NCBI GenBank assembly: GCA_026394155.1
Contig: JAPKYT010000056.1
Span: forward strand, 1-32,837
Length of the DNA: 32,837 nucleotides
Origin: a bacterium
GTDB lineage: Bacteria; Electryoneota; RPQS01
Direction: 5' to 3'
Below, piece by piece: positions 25,077-32,837 of the stretch. Each line of letters starts with the position of its first letter. Position 1 is the stretch's first letter. Under the pieces are notes generated by a model that did not search any database, had not been told where the DNA came from, and worked only from the letters and a program-made list of their open reading frames with translations. Made by a program: the position numbers and the translations under genes.

Positions 25077-25134
25077 GGGGTGAAATCTGTTTGGCCTTGA
25101 TCTCGGTGATTGGGGCGCAGAGCGGTGTGGAAAC

Positions 25135-25163
25135 AACGTAACGATTTTGGACCCGATTGTCAA
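25135..25163 (-). promoter_or_regulatory. Promoter of the DUF3800 gene
   Basis: On the minus strand, a perfect TTGACA (25163-25158), a 17-nt spacer, then TACGTT (25140-25135), about 60 nt before the ATG at 25076. Confidence 0.6.
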
Positions 25164-25177
25164 CGGCCCCAAACAAA

Positions 25178-25207
25178 CAGGCCGCGGCCCCAAGAAGCCG
25201 CGGCCTG
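25178..25207 (-). terminator. Terminator of the secreted-protein gene
   Basis: An 11-bp GC stem CAGGCCGCGGC / GCCGCGGCCTG with an 8-nt loop. It begins about 24 nt after the stop at 25231 and on the minus strand is followed by tttgtttgg. It separates this transcript from the DUF3800 promoter. Confidence 0.8.
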
Positions 25208-25230
25208 TGCCGTATTCGAACCGGAAGACC

Positions 25231-26994
25231 TTAGCGCAGGAGCAGGAGCTTGCCTGTGGTGAGGCGGCCAGCGGCTTCCAAGCGGACCAGATACATGCCG
25301 GTGGCGGCGTCCATCCCGCGGGCGTCGCGGCCGTCCCAAATCGCTCGGTGCTCGCCGGCGGCCATCGGGGCCGAGACCAGCGTGCGCACCTCTTGACCAA
25401 GCGTGTTGTAGAGCGTCAAATTCACCGCCGCTTCGCGCGGCAGCACATAGCGAAGAGTGGTGGAACTGTTGAAGGGATTCGGATACCCGTCCAGAAGGGC
25501 GAAGTTCTCCGCGCCGCCGAGCGCGGGTTCGGGAGCCGCCGCGGGAGGAGCGACATGGATTTCCCAGCTCACTAACTCGCCTTCGTCGCCGAACTCCCAG
25601 TCGTAGATCACCAGCCGCCACGTCCCCTGCGCATTCTGACCGTCAACAACGGAAAGCGGCTCCTCGGGAATGAAAGAACCGGTGAAGGGGGGAGTCCCAT
25701 CTCCGATAGGAGTCGTGGCTTCATCGTCGAAGATGGTGTTGGTGTAGTTCGCGCTGTCCGCACCGTGGTGGGCGGAAAGCACAACCGTGTCGTTCTGCGG
25801 TGAGACCAGCGCCAGCCAGAGATCGCTGTCGTAGGAGTGCAAGATATTCAGTTGCACGTCCAGATCGCTAATGGTCAAAGAGGTGTCCACCTGCAGGGTG
25901 GAAACCGTGGTGTCCTGATCCGTGATAGTCTGGGGCACATCGCTGGAAACAAAGATGAACATGCCTTGCCACGCGAGTGTGAAGTTCATCTCGGTCGAAC
26001 CGCCGCTGTTCACGGTTACGTTGGGGATCGTATGGCTGAGGTAACCGGCGCGGGAGGCGGTCATGCTGTAGGTGCCCACGCCGACCATCGGAAAGGCGTA
26101 GTCGCCGTCGGTGTCGGTTTGGGTGCTAATGGCAAGTTCGTTGATGGTGACGGTTGCCAGCGAAACCGGCAGGCTGCGGTCGTCATGCACCACGCCGAAG
26201 ATGACGCCGGTCGGTCCGGGGTAGAACCAGATCGCCAAATTATTCACCGGCTGATGGCCGGTGGCGTTGCAAACGTACTGGAGCCTCGGGCCGGTGCCGC
26301 CGCTCTGAAGACCGATGGTCTGCGACTGTGGTTCGAGGTTGAAAAGCCGGTTGTACTGCATCTTGATGAGGCCATCAGCCCAGAGAATGACCTCAAACTT
26401 GTAGGATGTGTTGTCGGCCAAGGCATGCCCCACCGAGTCCCACTCCACCACGATGTGGTCTCCGAAGTCCCGGAAGGCGATCGTGCGGTCGCCGCCCGGA
26501 TCGTAGCCGCCGTTGTCGAGATGCAGATCGTCCCACAGAACGCAGATCATCCGCCCGCCGATGGCCTCCGAGGACAGACAGTCATTGCTGTAGGCGGTGT
26601 TCAACGTTTGAAACTGAAGGTTGCCGTTGGTACTGACCACGATCTGACGATAGGACAGGCCGTAGATGGGGAAATCGAAGGTGAGCGGGACGATCGTCAC
26701 ATTGTCGTCCGGATCGTTACTGAAGTCCAGCCACGTGGCGGCCGGATCGCCCCGCAGCTCGACCCAACTGTAAGTGGCGGTGTCGCCGCCCTGATTGTCC
26801 ACGTAGTGATAGCCGAATGCGTCGGGCCCGCCCTGATTATCCAGAGAGTGACCGCCACGCGCATCCGGCCTCAAGGTCGCAGCCTGACGCGGGTGCTTGG
26901 AAGTGCTAATCTTCGACGGAGCTGCAAATAGGCTGGTGGCGGTCACCAGCCCCAAAATCGCGGTCCACAGCGCGAGCTTATGCGCGATCCTCAA
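25231..26994 (-). CDS. Secreted multidomain protein with P-domain and Por/T9SS-like C-terminal sorting domain
   Basis: A 587-aa protein. The start is TTG at 26994, preceded by GGAGG five bases upstream. A signal peptide (1 to about 25, ending SLFAAP) leads to a beta-rich domain (about 60-260) with repeated NQGG and WxDL motifs. A carboxypeptidase-regulatory-like module follows (about 265-345; IFGVVHDDRSLPVSLATVTI, DTDGDYAFPMVGVGTYSM). Next is a proprotein-convertase-type P-domain (about 350-485; LTISDLDVQLNILHSYDSDL, AQGTWRLVIYDWEFGDEGEL). The last ~80 residues (FALLDGYPNPFNSSTTLRY, then GQEVRTL, ending TTGKLLLLR) form the sorting/FlgD-like domain typical of FCB-group secreted proteins. No catalytic motif is visible, so adhesive, structural or binding roles are likely. 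The plus-strand ORF 25837-26931 is a shadow. Confidence 0.85.
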   Translation of the reverse strand: MRIAHKLALWTAILGLVTATSLFAAPSKISTSKHPRQAATLRPDARGGHSLDNQGGPDAFGYHYVDNQGGDTATYSWVELRGDPAATWLDFSNDPDDNVTIVPLTFDFPIYGLSYRQIVVSTNGNLQFQTLNTAYSNDCLSSEAIGGRMICVLWDDLHLDNGGYDPGGDRTIAFRDFGDHIVVEWDSVGHALADNTSYKFEVILWADGLIKMQYNRLFNLEPQSQTIGLQSGGTGPRLQYVCNATGHQPVNNLAIWFYPGPTGVIFGVVHDDRSLPVSLATVTINELAISTQTDTDGDYAFPMVGVGTYSMTASRAGYLSHTIPNVTVNSGGSTEMNFTLAWQGMFIFVSSDVPQTITDQDTTVSTLQVDTSLTISDLDVQLNILHSYDSDLWLALVSPQNDTVVLSAHHGADSANYTNTIFDDEATTPIGDGTPPFTGSFIPEEPLSVVDGQNAQGTWRLVIYDWEFGDEGELVSWEIHVAPPAAAPEPALGGAENFALLDGYPNPFNSSTTLRYVLPREAAVNLTLYNTLGQEVRTLVSAPMAAGEHRAIWDGRDARGMDAATGMYLVRLEAAGRLTTGKLLLLR

Positions 26995-27303
26995 GATAAC
27001 CTCCGTATATTTTGTAGTTTAGGTGTCAAACGAACACCCCGCAGGCCCGCAGTGTCAATACGACCGTTCAAGTCAAGCCGGGGGGGTCAGTGGACATGGG
27101 AGCAAGTTCAGTGCCGGGAGGCTTTCCGCCGCATGGCCCTTGGCGGCCTGCTTTGCCTTAGCAAGAAGCTATCTTGGAATGGGCCCTCGCACGATCTCAT
27201 CGAGCCGACCCCCCTTTTGTCCCCCCGTGAACGGGGGGAGACTGCCATCCCCCCCTGCTCGCGGGGGGGATAGGGGGGGGTCTCGGGTCATTCCGAGATG
27301 GCT
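26995..27303. repeat. Intergenic gap with a compound C-rich foldback
   Basis: Between the secreted-protein gene and the end of the glycosyltransferase. The foldback at 27207-27285 has gacccccc / gggggggtc outer arms and two inner hairpins (ccccccgtgaacgggggg and ccccccctgctcgcgggggg). It is one of the largest copies and lies where the glycosyltransferase transcript should end. The plus-strand ORFs here are repeat translations. Confidence 0.65.
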
Positions 27304-28482
27304 TCAAGACAACAGAACTTCAGCATACTGGCCGTCGTACTCGTGCGCGCAGCGGGACAGAGTCAAATAGCCGGAAGCTCTTGCCCATGCCGCCTTGCCC
27401 AGAGACTCCCGCAGCGCCTTGTCGTTGAGCAGAATCTCCAGATTGGCGGCCAAATCCGCGATGTTCCGGGACTGGAACACCAGGGACTCGCGCCCCGGCC
27501 GGGCGGCCTCGATGCATCCTCCCGCGGATGTGACCAAAGAGGGCTTGCCGTGCCACATTGCTTCGAGAAGAACCAAAGGCATCCCTTCGCTGCGCGAGGC
27601 GACGACGAAAAGATCGAGGGCCGACATGAAGCCGGCGCGTGGATCTTGGGCAGCGAAAAGCTGCACTTGGCCGCCGATTCCCAAGCGCGCGATGAGCCGC
27701 TCGAGGCCGCGGCGAGGTCGGTCATTGCCCAAGACATCTCCGCCGGCAATGAGAAGGCGGGCGTGGGGATGACGCGGCATGACACGGGCAAAGGCGCGCG
27801 AGAGAAGATCGAAACCCTTGACCGGAGCATGATAGCCCATCGAACCGATGAGAATCGCATCGGCGGGCAGACCCAGTCGGGCGCGCGCTTCGCTTTGTGA
27901 GAGAACCGAAGCGGGCGGCTCAAGGCCGTTGTGAATGGTGACGATGCGGCGCGGCCTGACGCCCATGCTCTGTAAGTCACGCTTCACGGAATCGGCCACC
28001 GCCACTATGCGCGCCGCGCTGCGCGTGGCGATGAGATCTCCGAACGCGTGCCGCGCTAACAGCAAAGGCCGCAAGTATGGCCGGCCGAAGGTTTGAGGAG
28101 CATAAGCAAACTGCCGCCACGAACCGTGGATGGTGGCGATCCACGGAATGGGGATGCGCGGCAGCACACGATTGCAGACCAGATGCGTCAGCGGCACATG
28201 CGAATGCACAAGTTGCGGCCGGAGCTGCCCGGCGGCGCGCTCCAACTCGCGGGCGACGGCTTTCCAGCGGCGGGAGCGGCAAGAACTGGTGACGTCCGCC
28301 GAGGCGGCCACCGTGAAGGGGATTCCTTCTTGTTCCGCATGCCTGCTGCCCGCGCCGGTGAACATAAACAGAATGCAAACCTCGTGGCCCGAAGCGATTT
28401 GGGACTTGGCCAGATCCAAACAGACCCGCTCGGCGCCGCCCATGTGCGGTGATGACAGCACGTGGAGCAATCTTAGGCTCAT
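27304..28482 (-). CDS. Glycosyltransferase, GT4/GT1-like (GT-B fold)
   Basis: A 392-aa GT-B enzyme. The N-terminal acceptor domain begins SLRLLHVLSSPHMGGAERVC, with the usual GG-A-E motif. The C-terminal nucleotide-sugar domain has LIGSMGYHAPVKGFDLL, ARLLIAGGD, LFVVASRSEGMPLVLLEAMW and GGCIEAAR, matching the E-x7-E donor-binding motif of GT4. It probably transfers a sugar in the assembly of a surface glycan at the inner membrane. The ORF-track start (28587) lies upstream; the ATG at 28482, overlapping the stop of the preceding glycosyltransferase by four bases (ATGA), is preferred. Donor and acceptor are unknown. Confidence 0.9.
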   Translation of the reverse strand: MSLRLLHVLSSPHMGGAERVCLDLAKSQIASGHEVCILFMFTGAGSRHAEQEGIPFTVAASADVTSSCRSRRWKAVARELERAAGQLRPQLVHSHVPLTHLVCNRVLPRIPIPWIATIHGSWRQFAYAPQTFGRPYLRPLLLARHAFGDLIATRSAARIVAVADSVKRDLQSMGVRPRRIVTIHNGLEPPASVLSQSEARARLGLPADAILIGSMGYHAPVKGFDLLSRAFARVMPRHPHARLLIAGGDVLGNDRPRRGLERLIARLGIGGQVQLFAAQDPRAGFMSALDLFVVASRSEGMPLVLLEAMWHGKPSLVTSAGGCIEAARPGRESLVFQSRNIADLAANLEILLNDKALRESLGKAAWARASGYLTLSRCAHEYDGQYAEVLLS

Positions 28483-29417
28483 GAGCGGAGCCCGCGGCGA
28501 TAAACTTCCCACTCCGCCCGCGCACCCGCCAGACGCAGCCGCGCCAATTCCCGCTTCCCGAAAAGACTCAGGCATGCCGTCGCGCACTGCCGAAACAGCA
28601 AGGCCGCGAGCATCCAGCGCCGCAGGCTTCTTGCTCCTCTGCTGCCATAGTGCTTCTCAAAATAAGTCAGCGCGCTGCGGGCATTGGCGCGGCGCGATTC
28701 GACATAGAACCGCGACATGGTTGTGGCGCGCCGATGACGCACCACTGCATCCTGAACGACGCGCACCTCGAAACCCGCTTCGCGGACCCGCTTGCACCAG
28801 TCCACCTCTTCAAAGAAGAGGAAGAAGCGCTCATCCAAAGGCCCCACGGCCCGGAGAGCTTGACCGCTGATCATCAGCGCGCTGCCCTCGATCTGATCCA
28901 CGCGGCCGAGGGAATTTTGCTCGCTGCCGCCGTAAAAATAACCCGCAAACAGCTTGGAGCGGGGAAAGAGATAGACCAGACGGGTGCATTCGCAGAAGAG
29001 AAAGAAAGGAGTCGGCAAGCGGCGGGCGGAAGGATAAGGCCGATTCTCCTGATCCACCATGCGCGGCCCGACAATGCCCCACCGCGGATGCTGATCCAGA
29101 GCTTGGACCAGACTTGTCAGGCTGTGGGGAAGAACCTCCGTGTCCGGGTTCAAGAGCATCGCATGGCGGCCCTGCGCCTCCGCAAGGGCGCGATTGCACG
29201 CCGCCGCGAAGCCCAGATTCCGCCCCGCCTCGATGATCCGCACCCACGGGAAGCGGCTCGCCACGGCCTCGATGCTGCCGTCGGTCGAGCCGTTATCCAC
29301 CATCAGCACTTCAACGGCGAGTTCATCTCGCGCCAATTCCAATGACCCCAAACAGGCCAACAGGTCATCTTTGCCGTCGTAGTTGACGATGATAATGGAA
29401 ATGTCCGAGGATTGCAT
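28479..29417 (-). CDS. Glycosyltransferase family 2 (GT-A), rhamnosyltransferase/WbbL-like
   Basis: A 312-aa GT-A enzyme. SDISIIIVNYDGKDDLLACL opens the fold, MVDNGSTDGSIEAV is the typical GT2 nucleotide site, LLNPDTEVLP carries the metal-binding Asp motif, and the EGSALMISGQAL and ERFFLFFEEVDWCKRVREAG segments are those of the rhamnosyltransferase-like GT2 group. The ORF track begins at 29591, adding about 58 residues unlike the family; the ATG at 29417 is preferred. A basic C-terminal segment with possible membrane-associated helices (RRWMLAALLFRQCATACLSLFG) follows. It forms an operon with the GT4 gene through an ATGA overlap. Likely role: surface polysaccharide synthesis; the sugar is unknown. 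Confidence 0.88.
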   Translation of the reverse strand: MQSSDISIIIVNYDGKDDLLACLGSLELARDELAVEVLMVDNGSTDGSIEAVASRFPWVRIIEAGRNLGFAAACNRALAEAQGRHAMLLNPDTEVLPHSLTSLVQALDQHPRWGIVGPRMVDQENRPYPSARRLPTPFFLFCECTRLVYLFPRSKLFAGYFYGGSEQNSLGRVDQIEGSALMISGQALRAVGPLDERFFLFFEEVDWCKRVREAGFEVRVVQDAVVRHRRATTMSRFYVESRRANARSALTYFEKHYGSRGARSLRRWMLAALLFRQCATACLSLFGKRELARLRLAGARAEWEVYRRGLRS

Positions 29418-29672
29418 CGGGAAGGCCGTGTGCTCCAAGTCGGAAAGCCGGACGAACGCAAGAGGATTCGCGACCCAACGGAAGTTACCAATTTCTTTCC
29501 AAGGGTGCAAGAGCACATACCTTAACCTCACATGGACCGGAATTGCTGCGCGGGCCAAACGTATCCGAAATGCGACACGGTGCGAGGCCACATCGTGGCA
29601 GGGAAGTTGCTCGCTTTTGGGGAGCTAAGACATGAAGCTATCGTGAAGGGATACTTGGGTGCTTCCCGACCC

Positions 29673-29708
29673 GAACCCCCCTTTTGTCCCCCCGTGAACG
29701 GGGGGAAA
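29673..29708. repeat. C-rich foldback repeat upstream of the response regulator
   Basis: aaccccccttttgtcccccc then gtgaac then gggggg. It ends about 20 nt before the ATG at 29729 and makes the ORF-track frame look longer (from 29684). Confidence 0.65.
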
Positions 29709-29728
29709 ACGCCAATTCAGAGTTGTCC

Positions 29729-30871
29729 ATGAGCTTTCAGGTGCTTGTTTGTGAACATGATGCCGCCACGCGGCAGCGGCTGGCCGAATGTCTTGCCCGC
29801 CGGGGAATGTCCGTGGTCCACGCGAGAACAGGTCTCGAAGTGGTTCGTCTGGCGTGCAGCTCGCCGCCGGACCTGATTCTGCTCGACATGGTGCTGCCGG
29901 ATGTGGACAGTCGGGCGGTAGTACGCAAGCTGTCCACGGAGGCCAGGACGGCTGCGGTGCCGGTCATCGCCCTTGCGCCTTCCGGGTGGATTGCCGATCA
30001 ACTTTCCGGGGTGCGGGTGGCCGGTGTGATTCCAAAACCGATTGCCGAGAAGGCTCTCGAAGAAACTCTGCGCGCAGTCTGTCCGGCGGTTTTCCCGCTC
30101 ACGCCGCCGGCGGCCAGCGTGCTCGTTTACGACGAGAGCGGCGAACTTGGCCTGGAACTCGAGGGCTGCCTGAAAGAGGCCGGTATGCGGATGACATGCG
30201 CGGCCACTGAATCCGAGGTGGCAGAGGCTTCTTCCCGGCCTGAGATCAAGGCCGCTATCGTGATGCTGCGCAAAGGCATCGCCGGGGCGCAGAATGCGCT
30301 GCGACGGCTGGCGGCCCGGCAACCACGGATCAGAGTCGTGGCCATTGCGAACCGCTTGGAGCCTCAGGAAGTGCGCGCACTCGGCGGCTTCGGAGTGCAC
30401 GAGATTCTGGTGCGACCGTTCACGAACTCTCGCTTGTCGCGCGCGGTGCAGAGTGCGCTTGAAGCGCCCGGCGATTCTCCGGCCGGCGACGCCAAGCGCG
30501 TGCTGTTAGTGGAAGATGCGGCGCTGGTGGCCAAGACCATGTGCGCGCTCTTGGAGCAGGCCGGCTATTGCGTAGTTCACGCCGCCAACGCCGAGAGCGC
30601 ATTGCAACTTCTGCGGCACAGTCGCCCGCAGTTCATGCTCTTGGACGTGATCCTGCCGGGCATGGACGGCGTGCAGTTCGTGCACCAGATTCAACAGTCC
30701 GATTTGTACATTCCGTTCGCGGTGGTCACCGGCGCGCACGATCCGCGGCGGACGTCGGCGCTTCAGTCCCTGGGCGCGCTGCGGGTATTCGAGAAACCCA
30801 TTCACAGCGATGAGCTGCTGGGCTTTATGGACGACTTTTTCGCGCGCCGGGAGACCACGCCGCAAGAGTAG
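29729..30871 (+). CDS. Triple-receiver response regulator (middle receiver degenerate)
   Basis: A 380-aa protein built of three CheY-like receiver domains and no output domain. The first (about 4-120) keeps the phosphoacceptor Asp53 in LILLDMVLPDVD and the lysine in IPKPIAEK. The second (about 130-245) has the fold, but the position of the acceptor reads AAIVMLRKGI, so it has no Asp and is probably a pseudo-receiver. The third (about 257-375) is complete: acid pair VEDA, Asp306 in LLDVILPGMDG, switch residue in VVTGAHD, and Lys in VFEKPIHSDEL. The ATG at 29729 is preferred over the ORF-track start, whose first codons are repeat sequence. The next gene is a CheA-like kinase 18 nt downstream, so a phosphorelay pair is likely. 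Confidence 0.88.
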   Translation: MSFQVLVCEHDAATRQRLAECLARRGMSVVHARTGLEVVRLACSSPPDLILLDMVLPDVDSRAVVRKLSTEARTAAVPVIALAPSGWIADQLSGVRVAGVIPKPIAEKALEETLRAVCPAVFPLTPPAASVLVYDESGELGLELEGCLKEAGMRMTCAATESEVAEASSRPEIKAAIVMLRKGIAGAQNALRRLAARQPRIRVVAIANRLEPQEVRALGGFGVHEILVRPFTNSRLSRAVQSALEAPGDSPAGDAKRVLLVEDAALVAKTMCALLEQAGYCVVHAANAESALQLLRHSRPQFMLLDVILPGMDGVQFVHQIQQSDLYIPFAVVTGAHDPRRTSALQSLGALRVFEKPIHSDELLGFMDDFFARRETTPQE

Positions 30872-30889
30872 GATGTTGGTCGGGAAAGG

Positions 30890-32638
30890 ATGAGGCGGAG
30901 GCCGGTGGACAAGCACGTGCCTTCTCTGAAACAAATCGCTTCCGAAGTTGTCGCGCTTTCGCCCGCAGACGGCGCGCCTCTTTTGCACGTGGAGAAACTG
31001 TTGCGCGAACTGGCGCAGGCCGGATCCGCGCCCGAGGCCGTGCGCGAGCTGGCGTGGCAGGCGCTGACGGCGACCCAGCGCCTTCAACAGTCGAAGAACA
31101 GCGACGCCGGCTTGCGCCGGCTCAATCGGCTTGTCGAGCGCATGCGGCGCGCCGAGAACGCCTTGCCACCCGAGGGCAAGACGCGGGATTTCGTGTTACC
31201 CTCTGAGATTGACCTCGCTCTGCTGCAGGAGTTCTGCGCCGAATCCGCGGAACACATTCAGCGGTCGGAAGTGGCGCTGATGGCGTTGGAGAGCGATCCC
31301 GGCGACCGCGAGTCGGTGAACACCCTGTTCCGCGCCTTCCATACCATCAAGGGAGTGGCGGGATTCGTGGGCCTTTCGTGCGTGACCGAGATCGCGCATC
31401 AGGCGGAGACGTTGTTCGACCGATTCCGCAAGGGCACGCTGGTCATGCACGGCGTTTACACCGATCTGGCCTTTGAAGCGCTGGACATGCTGAAGGTGCT
31501 GTTAGCGGGATTAAGCAACAGCGTCACCGCCGGACGGATGCGGCTGCCGGAGACCTATGACGATCTCATCCGGCGCTTGGAGAATGTGCATCAGCTCGAA
31601 GATGTAATCGCAGGCCAACAAGCGCAGCGGGCCGAAGGGAAGGTGGGCGAGATTCTGGTGCGCGAGGGCAAGGCCGCCGCCGAGGACGTGGAACGGGCTC
31701 TGGTCCGGCAGGCGGCGGGCGATGCGCGGCCGGTCGGCGAGATTTTAGTCGAGCAGCAAGCCGTGAAGGCTTGCGACGTGGCGCACGCGCTGCGCACGCA
31801 GCAGGACGGAGACCGCGAAGGCACGGTGAAAATCTGCACCGCACGGCTCGACAACCTCATCAACTTGGTGGGCGAGTTGGTGATCGCAGAGTCCGTTCTC
31901 CGGCAGGAGCAGGCGGGGCAGGACGGGGCGAATCCGCGGCTGCTGCGCGCCGTCTCGCAGCTCGGCGAGATTATGCGCTCGCTGCAGGAAGCAGCCCTCT
32001 CCATGCGCGTGGTCTCGGTGAAAGTCACTTTCCAGAAGATGGCGCGGCTGGTGCGCGATCTGTCCCGCAAGTCCCGCAAGGAGATTCTGTTCGAGACGGA
32101 AGGCGACGAGACCGAACTTGATCGCCACCTGGTGGACGCCATCGCCGATCCGCTGATGCACATGGTGCGCAACGCGGCCGACCACGGCATCGAACCGCCG
32201 GAGGAGCGCGAGCGGGCGGGAAAACCGCGCGCTGGCCGCATTCTGCTCCGCGCCGCGCATGAAGACGGTTCGGTGGTCATCACGCTGCGCGACGACGGCC
32301 GCGGCCTTGACCGGCGGAGGATTCTCGCCAAGGCGGTGGAGCGTGGGCTGGCGGAATCGGGTGCGCAGCTTGGCGATGATGAAATTCACAAACTAATTTT
32401 CCTCCCCGGCTTTTCCACTGCTGACAATGTGACCGATGTGTCGGGGCGGGGCGTAGGCTTGGACGTGGTGCGCACCAACGTGGAAGCGCTGCGCGGCTCG
32501 GTGGAGATTCTTTCGAAGGAAGGCGAAGGCTGTGTGTTCTCCATCCATCTGCCGCGAAGAGACCCCCCTTTTGTCCCCCCGTCCACGGGGGGAGATGAAT
32601 CATGTAGCGCCCAGCTTGCTGGGCTCCGATCCTTGTAG
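30890..32638 (+). CDS. CheA-like histidine kinase lacking a CheW domain; C-terminus runs into a repeat
   Basis: A 582-aa kinase. Residues 1-95 are helical. An Hpt (P1) domain (about 105-235) has His151 in FRAFHTIKGVAGFVGL. Two repeats follow (about 250-303), EGKVGEILVREGKAAAEDVERAL and VGEILVEQQAVKACDVAHAL, resembling MshEN/T2SS-E N-terminal motifs. A dimerisation domain (about 310-395) and a CheA-type ATPase domain (about 400-555) come next: N-box HMVRNAADHGIEPPEER, DDGRGLD, FLPGFSTADNVTDVSGRGVGLDVV. Typical CheA continues after SIHLP into the regulatory CheW domain. Here the frame passes straight into a C-rich foldback repeat, adding a foreign tail of about 27 residues (RRDPPFVPPSTGG...) before the stop. 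Either the CheW domain was lost by repeat insertion or the kinase never had one. Gene family certain; integrity doubtful. Confidence 0.85.
   Translation: MRRRPVDKHVPSLKQIASEVVALSPADGAPLLHVEKLLRELAQAGSAPEAVRELAWQALTATQRLQQSKNSDAGLRRLNRLVERMRRAENALPPEGKTRDFVLPSEIDLALLQEFCAESAEHIQRSEVALMALESDPGDRESVNTLFRAFHTIKGVAGFVGLSCVTEIAHQAETLFDRFRKGTLVMHGVYTDLAFEALDMLKVLLAGLSNSVTAGRMRLPETYDDLIRRLENVHQLEDVIAGQQAQRAEGKVGEILVREGKAAAEDVERALVRQAAGDARPVGEILVEQQAVKACDVAHALRTQQDGDREGTVKICTARLDNLINLVGELVIAESVLRQEQAGQDGANPRLLRAVSQLGEIMRSLQEAALSMRVVSVKVTFQKMARLVRDLSRKSRKEILFETEGDETELDRHLVDAIADPLMHMVRNAADHGIEPPEERERAGKPRAGRILLRAAHEDGSVVITLRDDGRGLDRRRILAKAVERGLAESGAQLGDDEIHKLIFLPGFSTADNVTDVSGRGVGLDVVRTNVEALRGSVEILSKEGEGCVFSIHLPRRDPPFVPPSTGGDESCSAQLAGLRSL
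32556..32595. repeat. C-rich foldback repeat at the 3' end of the kinase gene
   Basis: gagaccccccttttgtcccc continuing into ccgtccacggggggagatga. It is read in frame by the kinase gene and supplies its last codons. Confidence 0.75.
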
Positions 32639-32837
32639 TGCCGCACGGCAGTGCGCTCTTGTGTGCCGCGAAGAGACCCCCCCTGCCCCCCTACTAAAGT
32701 CACTACTGTCTCAATGTTTTTGGGGTTGGAAAGTGGGGTAAAGGCTCAACTTGTGGCGATCCAGTCCGCCGAGCCGGGTTCAGCGCCACGCAACGTCTCC
32801 GCTGATGAACATCTGACCGCGCGTAACCCGGCCGGAA
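32635..32837. repeat. Repeat-packed right end, no gene
   Basis: Contains a cacggcagtgcg copy (32635-32658), a partial C-rich element (32666-32699) cut off after ctactaaagt, and a gccgagccgggttcagcgcc unit plus a cgtaacccggccggaa end resembling the 450-606 repeats. No CheW-like sequence resumes within the window. Confidence 0.6.

Noticed and set aside
25837-26931. Plus-strand ORF of 364 aa opposite the secreted protein
   Set aside because: Gly/Val/His-rich antisense translation; the minus-strand protein has signal peptide, domains, ribosome site and terminator.
27024-27029. TTGACA upstream of the secreted-protein gene as part of a promoter
   Set aside because: The nearest -10-like TATACG is only 14 nt away and nearly overlaps the ribosome site, so I did not call it.

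Overview
The window is a moderately GC-rich bacterial chromosome segment. Three features suggest a Gram-negative lineage of or near the FCB superphylum (Bacteroidetes/Chlorobi relatives and candidate phyla): a secreted protein with a Por/T9SS-like C-terminal sorting domain, a periplasmic-adaptor/MacB-type exporter, and a full menaquinone pathway. Several genes have clear Shine-Dalgarno sites (groES, the TTG-started secreted protein) and many neighbours share 4-nt ATGA/GTGA overlaps. I cannot name the species.

Layout. 1-449: C-terminal end of an OPA-type MFS transporter. 744-1511: an AT-rich DUF2971 gene. 1952-5007: a nitrilase-superfamily amidohydrolase, an exported beta-carbonic anhydrase, a degraded metalloprotease-like fragment (HEFGH motif) and an unknown exported protein. 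5109-5285: debris of an MFS transporter. 5539-8692: a three-gene MacA/MacB-type efflux operon. 8693-9543: an 850-nt gene-free tract of hairpin repeats. 9544-11822 (minus strand): groES-groEL with a sigma70-like promoter and a CIRCE operator. 11968-24009: the menaquinone cluster menF-menD-menH-menB, then a RecQ/phosphoribosyltransferase fusion plus a DprA-like gene, then menA-menC-menE and a convergent hotdog thioesterase (probable menI). 24230-25163: a candidate ~70-nt small RNA with its own promoter and a very strong terminator, converging on a DUF3800 gene. 25231-26994: the secreted multidomain protein. 27304-29417: two overlapping glycosyltransferase genes. 29729-32638: a triple-receiver response regulator and a CheA-like kinase whose reading frame runs into an intergenic repeat and ends without a CheW domain.

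The men genes together encode every step from chorismate to demethylmenaquinone; only the final methyltransferase (MenG/UbiE) is absent. The RecQ-ComF-like/DprA pair sits inside this cluster like an inserted cassette. The response regulator and kinase form a probable phosphorelay operon.

Intergenic DNA is unusually rich in repeats: C-rich foldback elements, a cacggcagtgcg family, REP-like hairpins, a GCCGGGTT family and 7-bp-period tandem repeats. Most promising for new biology are the small RNA beside the DUF3800 gene and the RecQ-PRTase/DprA pair.
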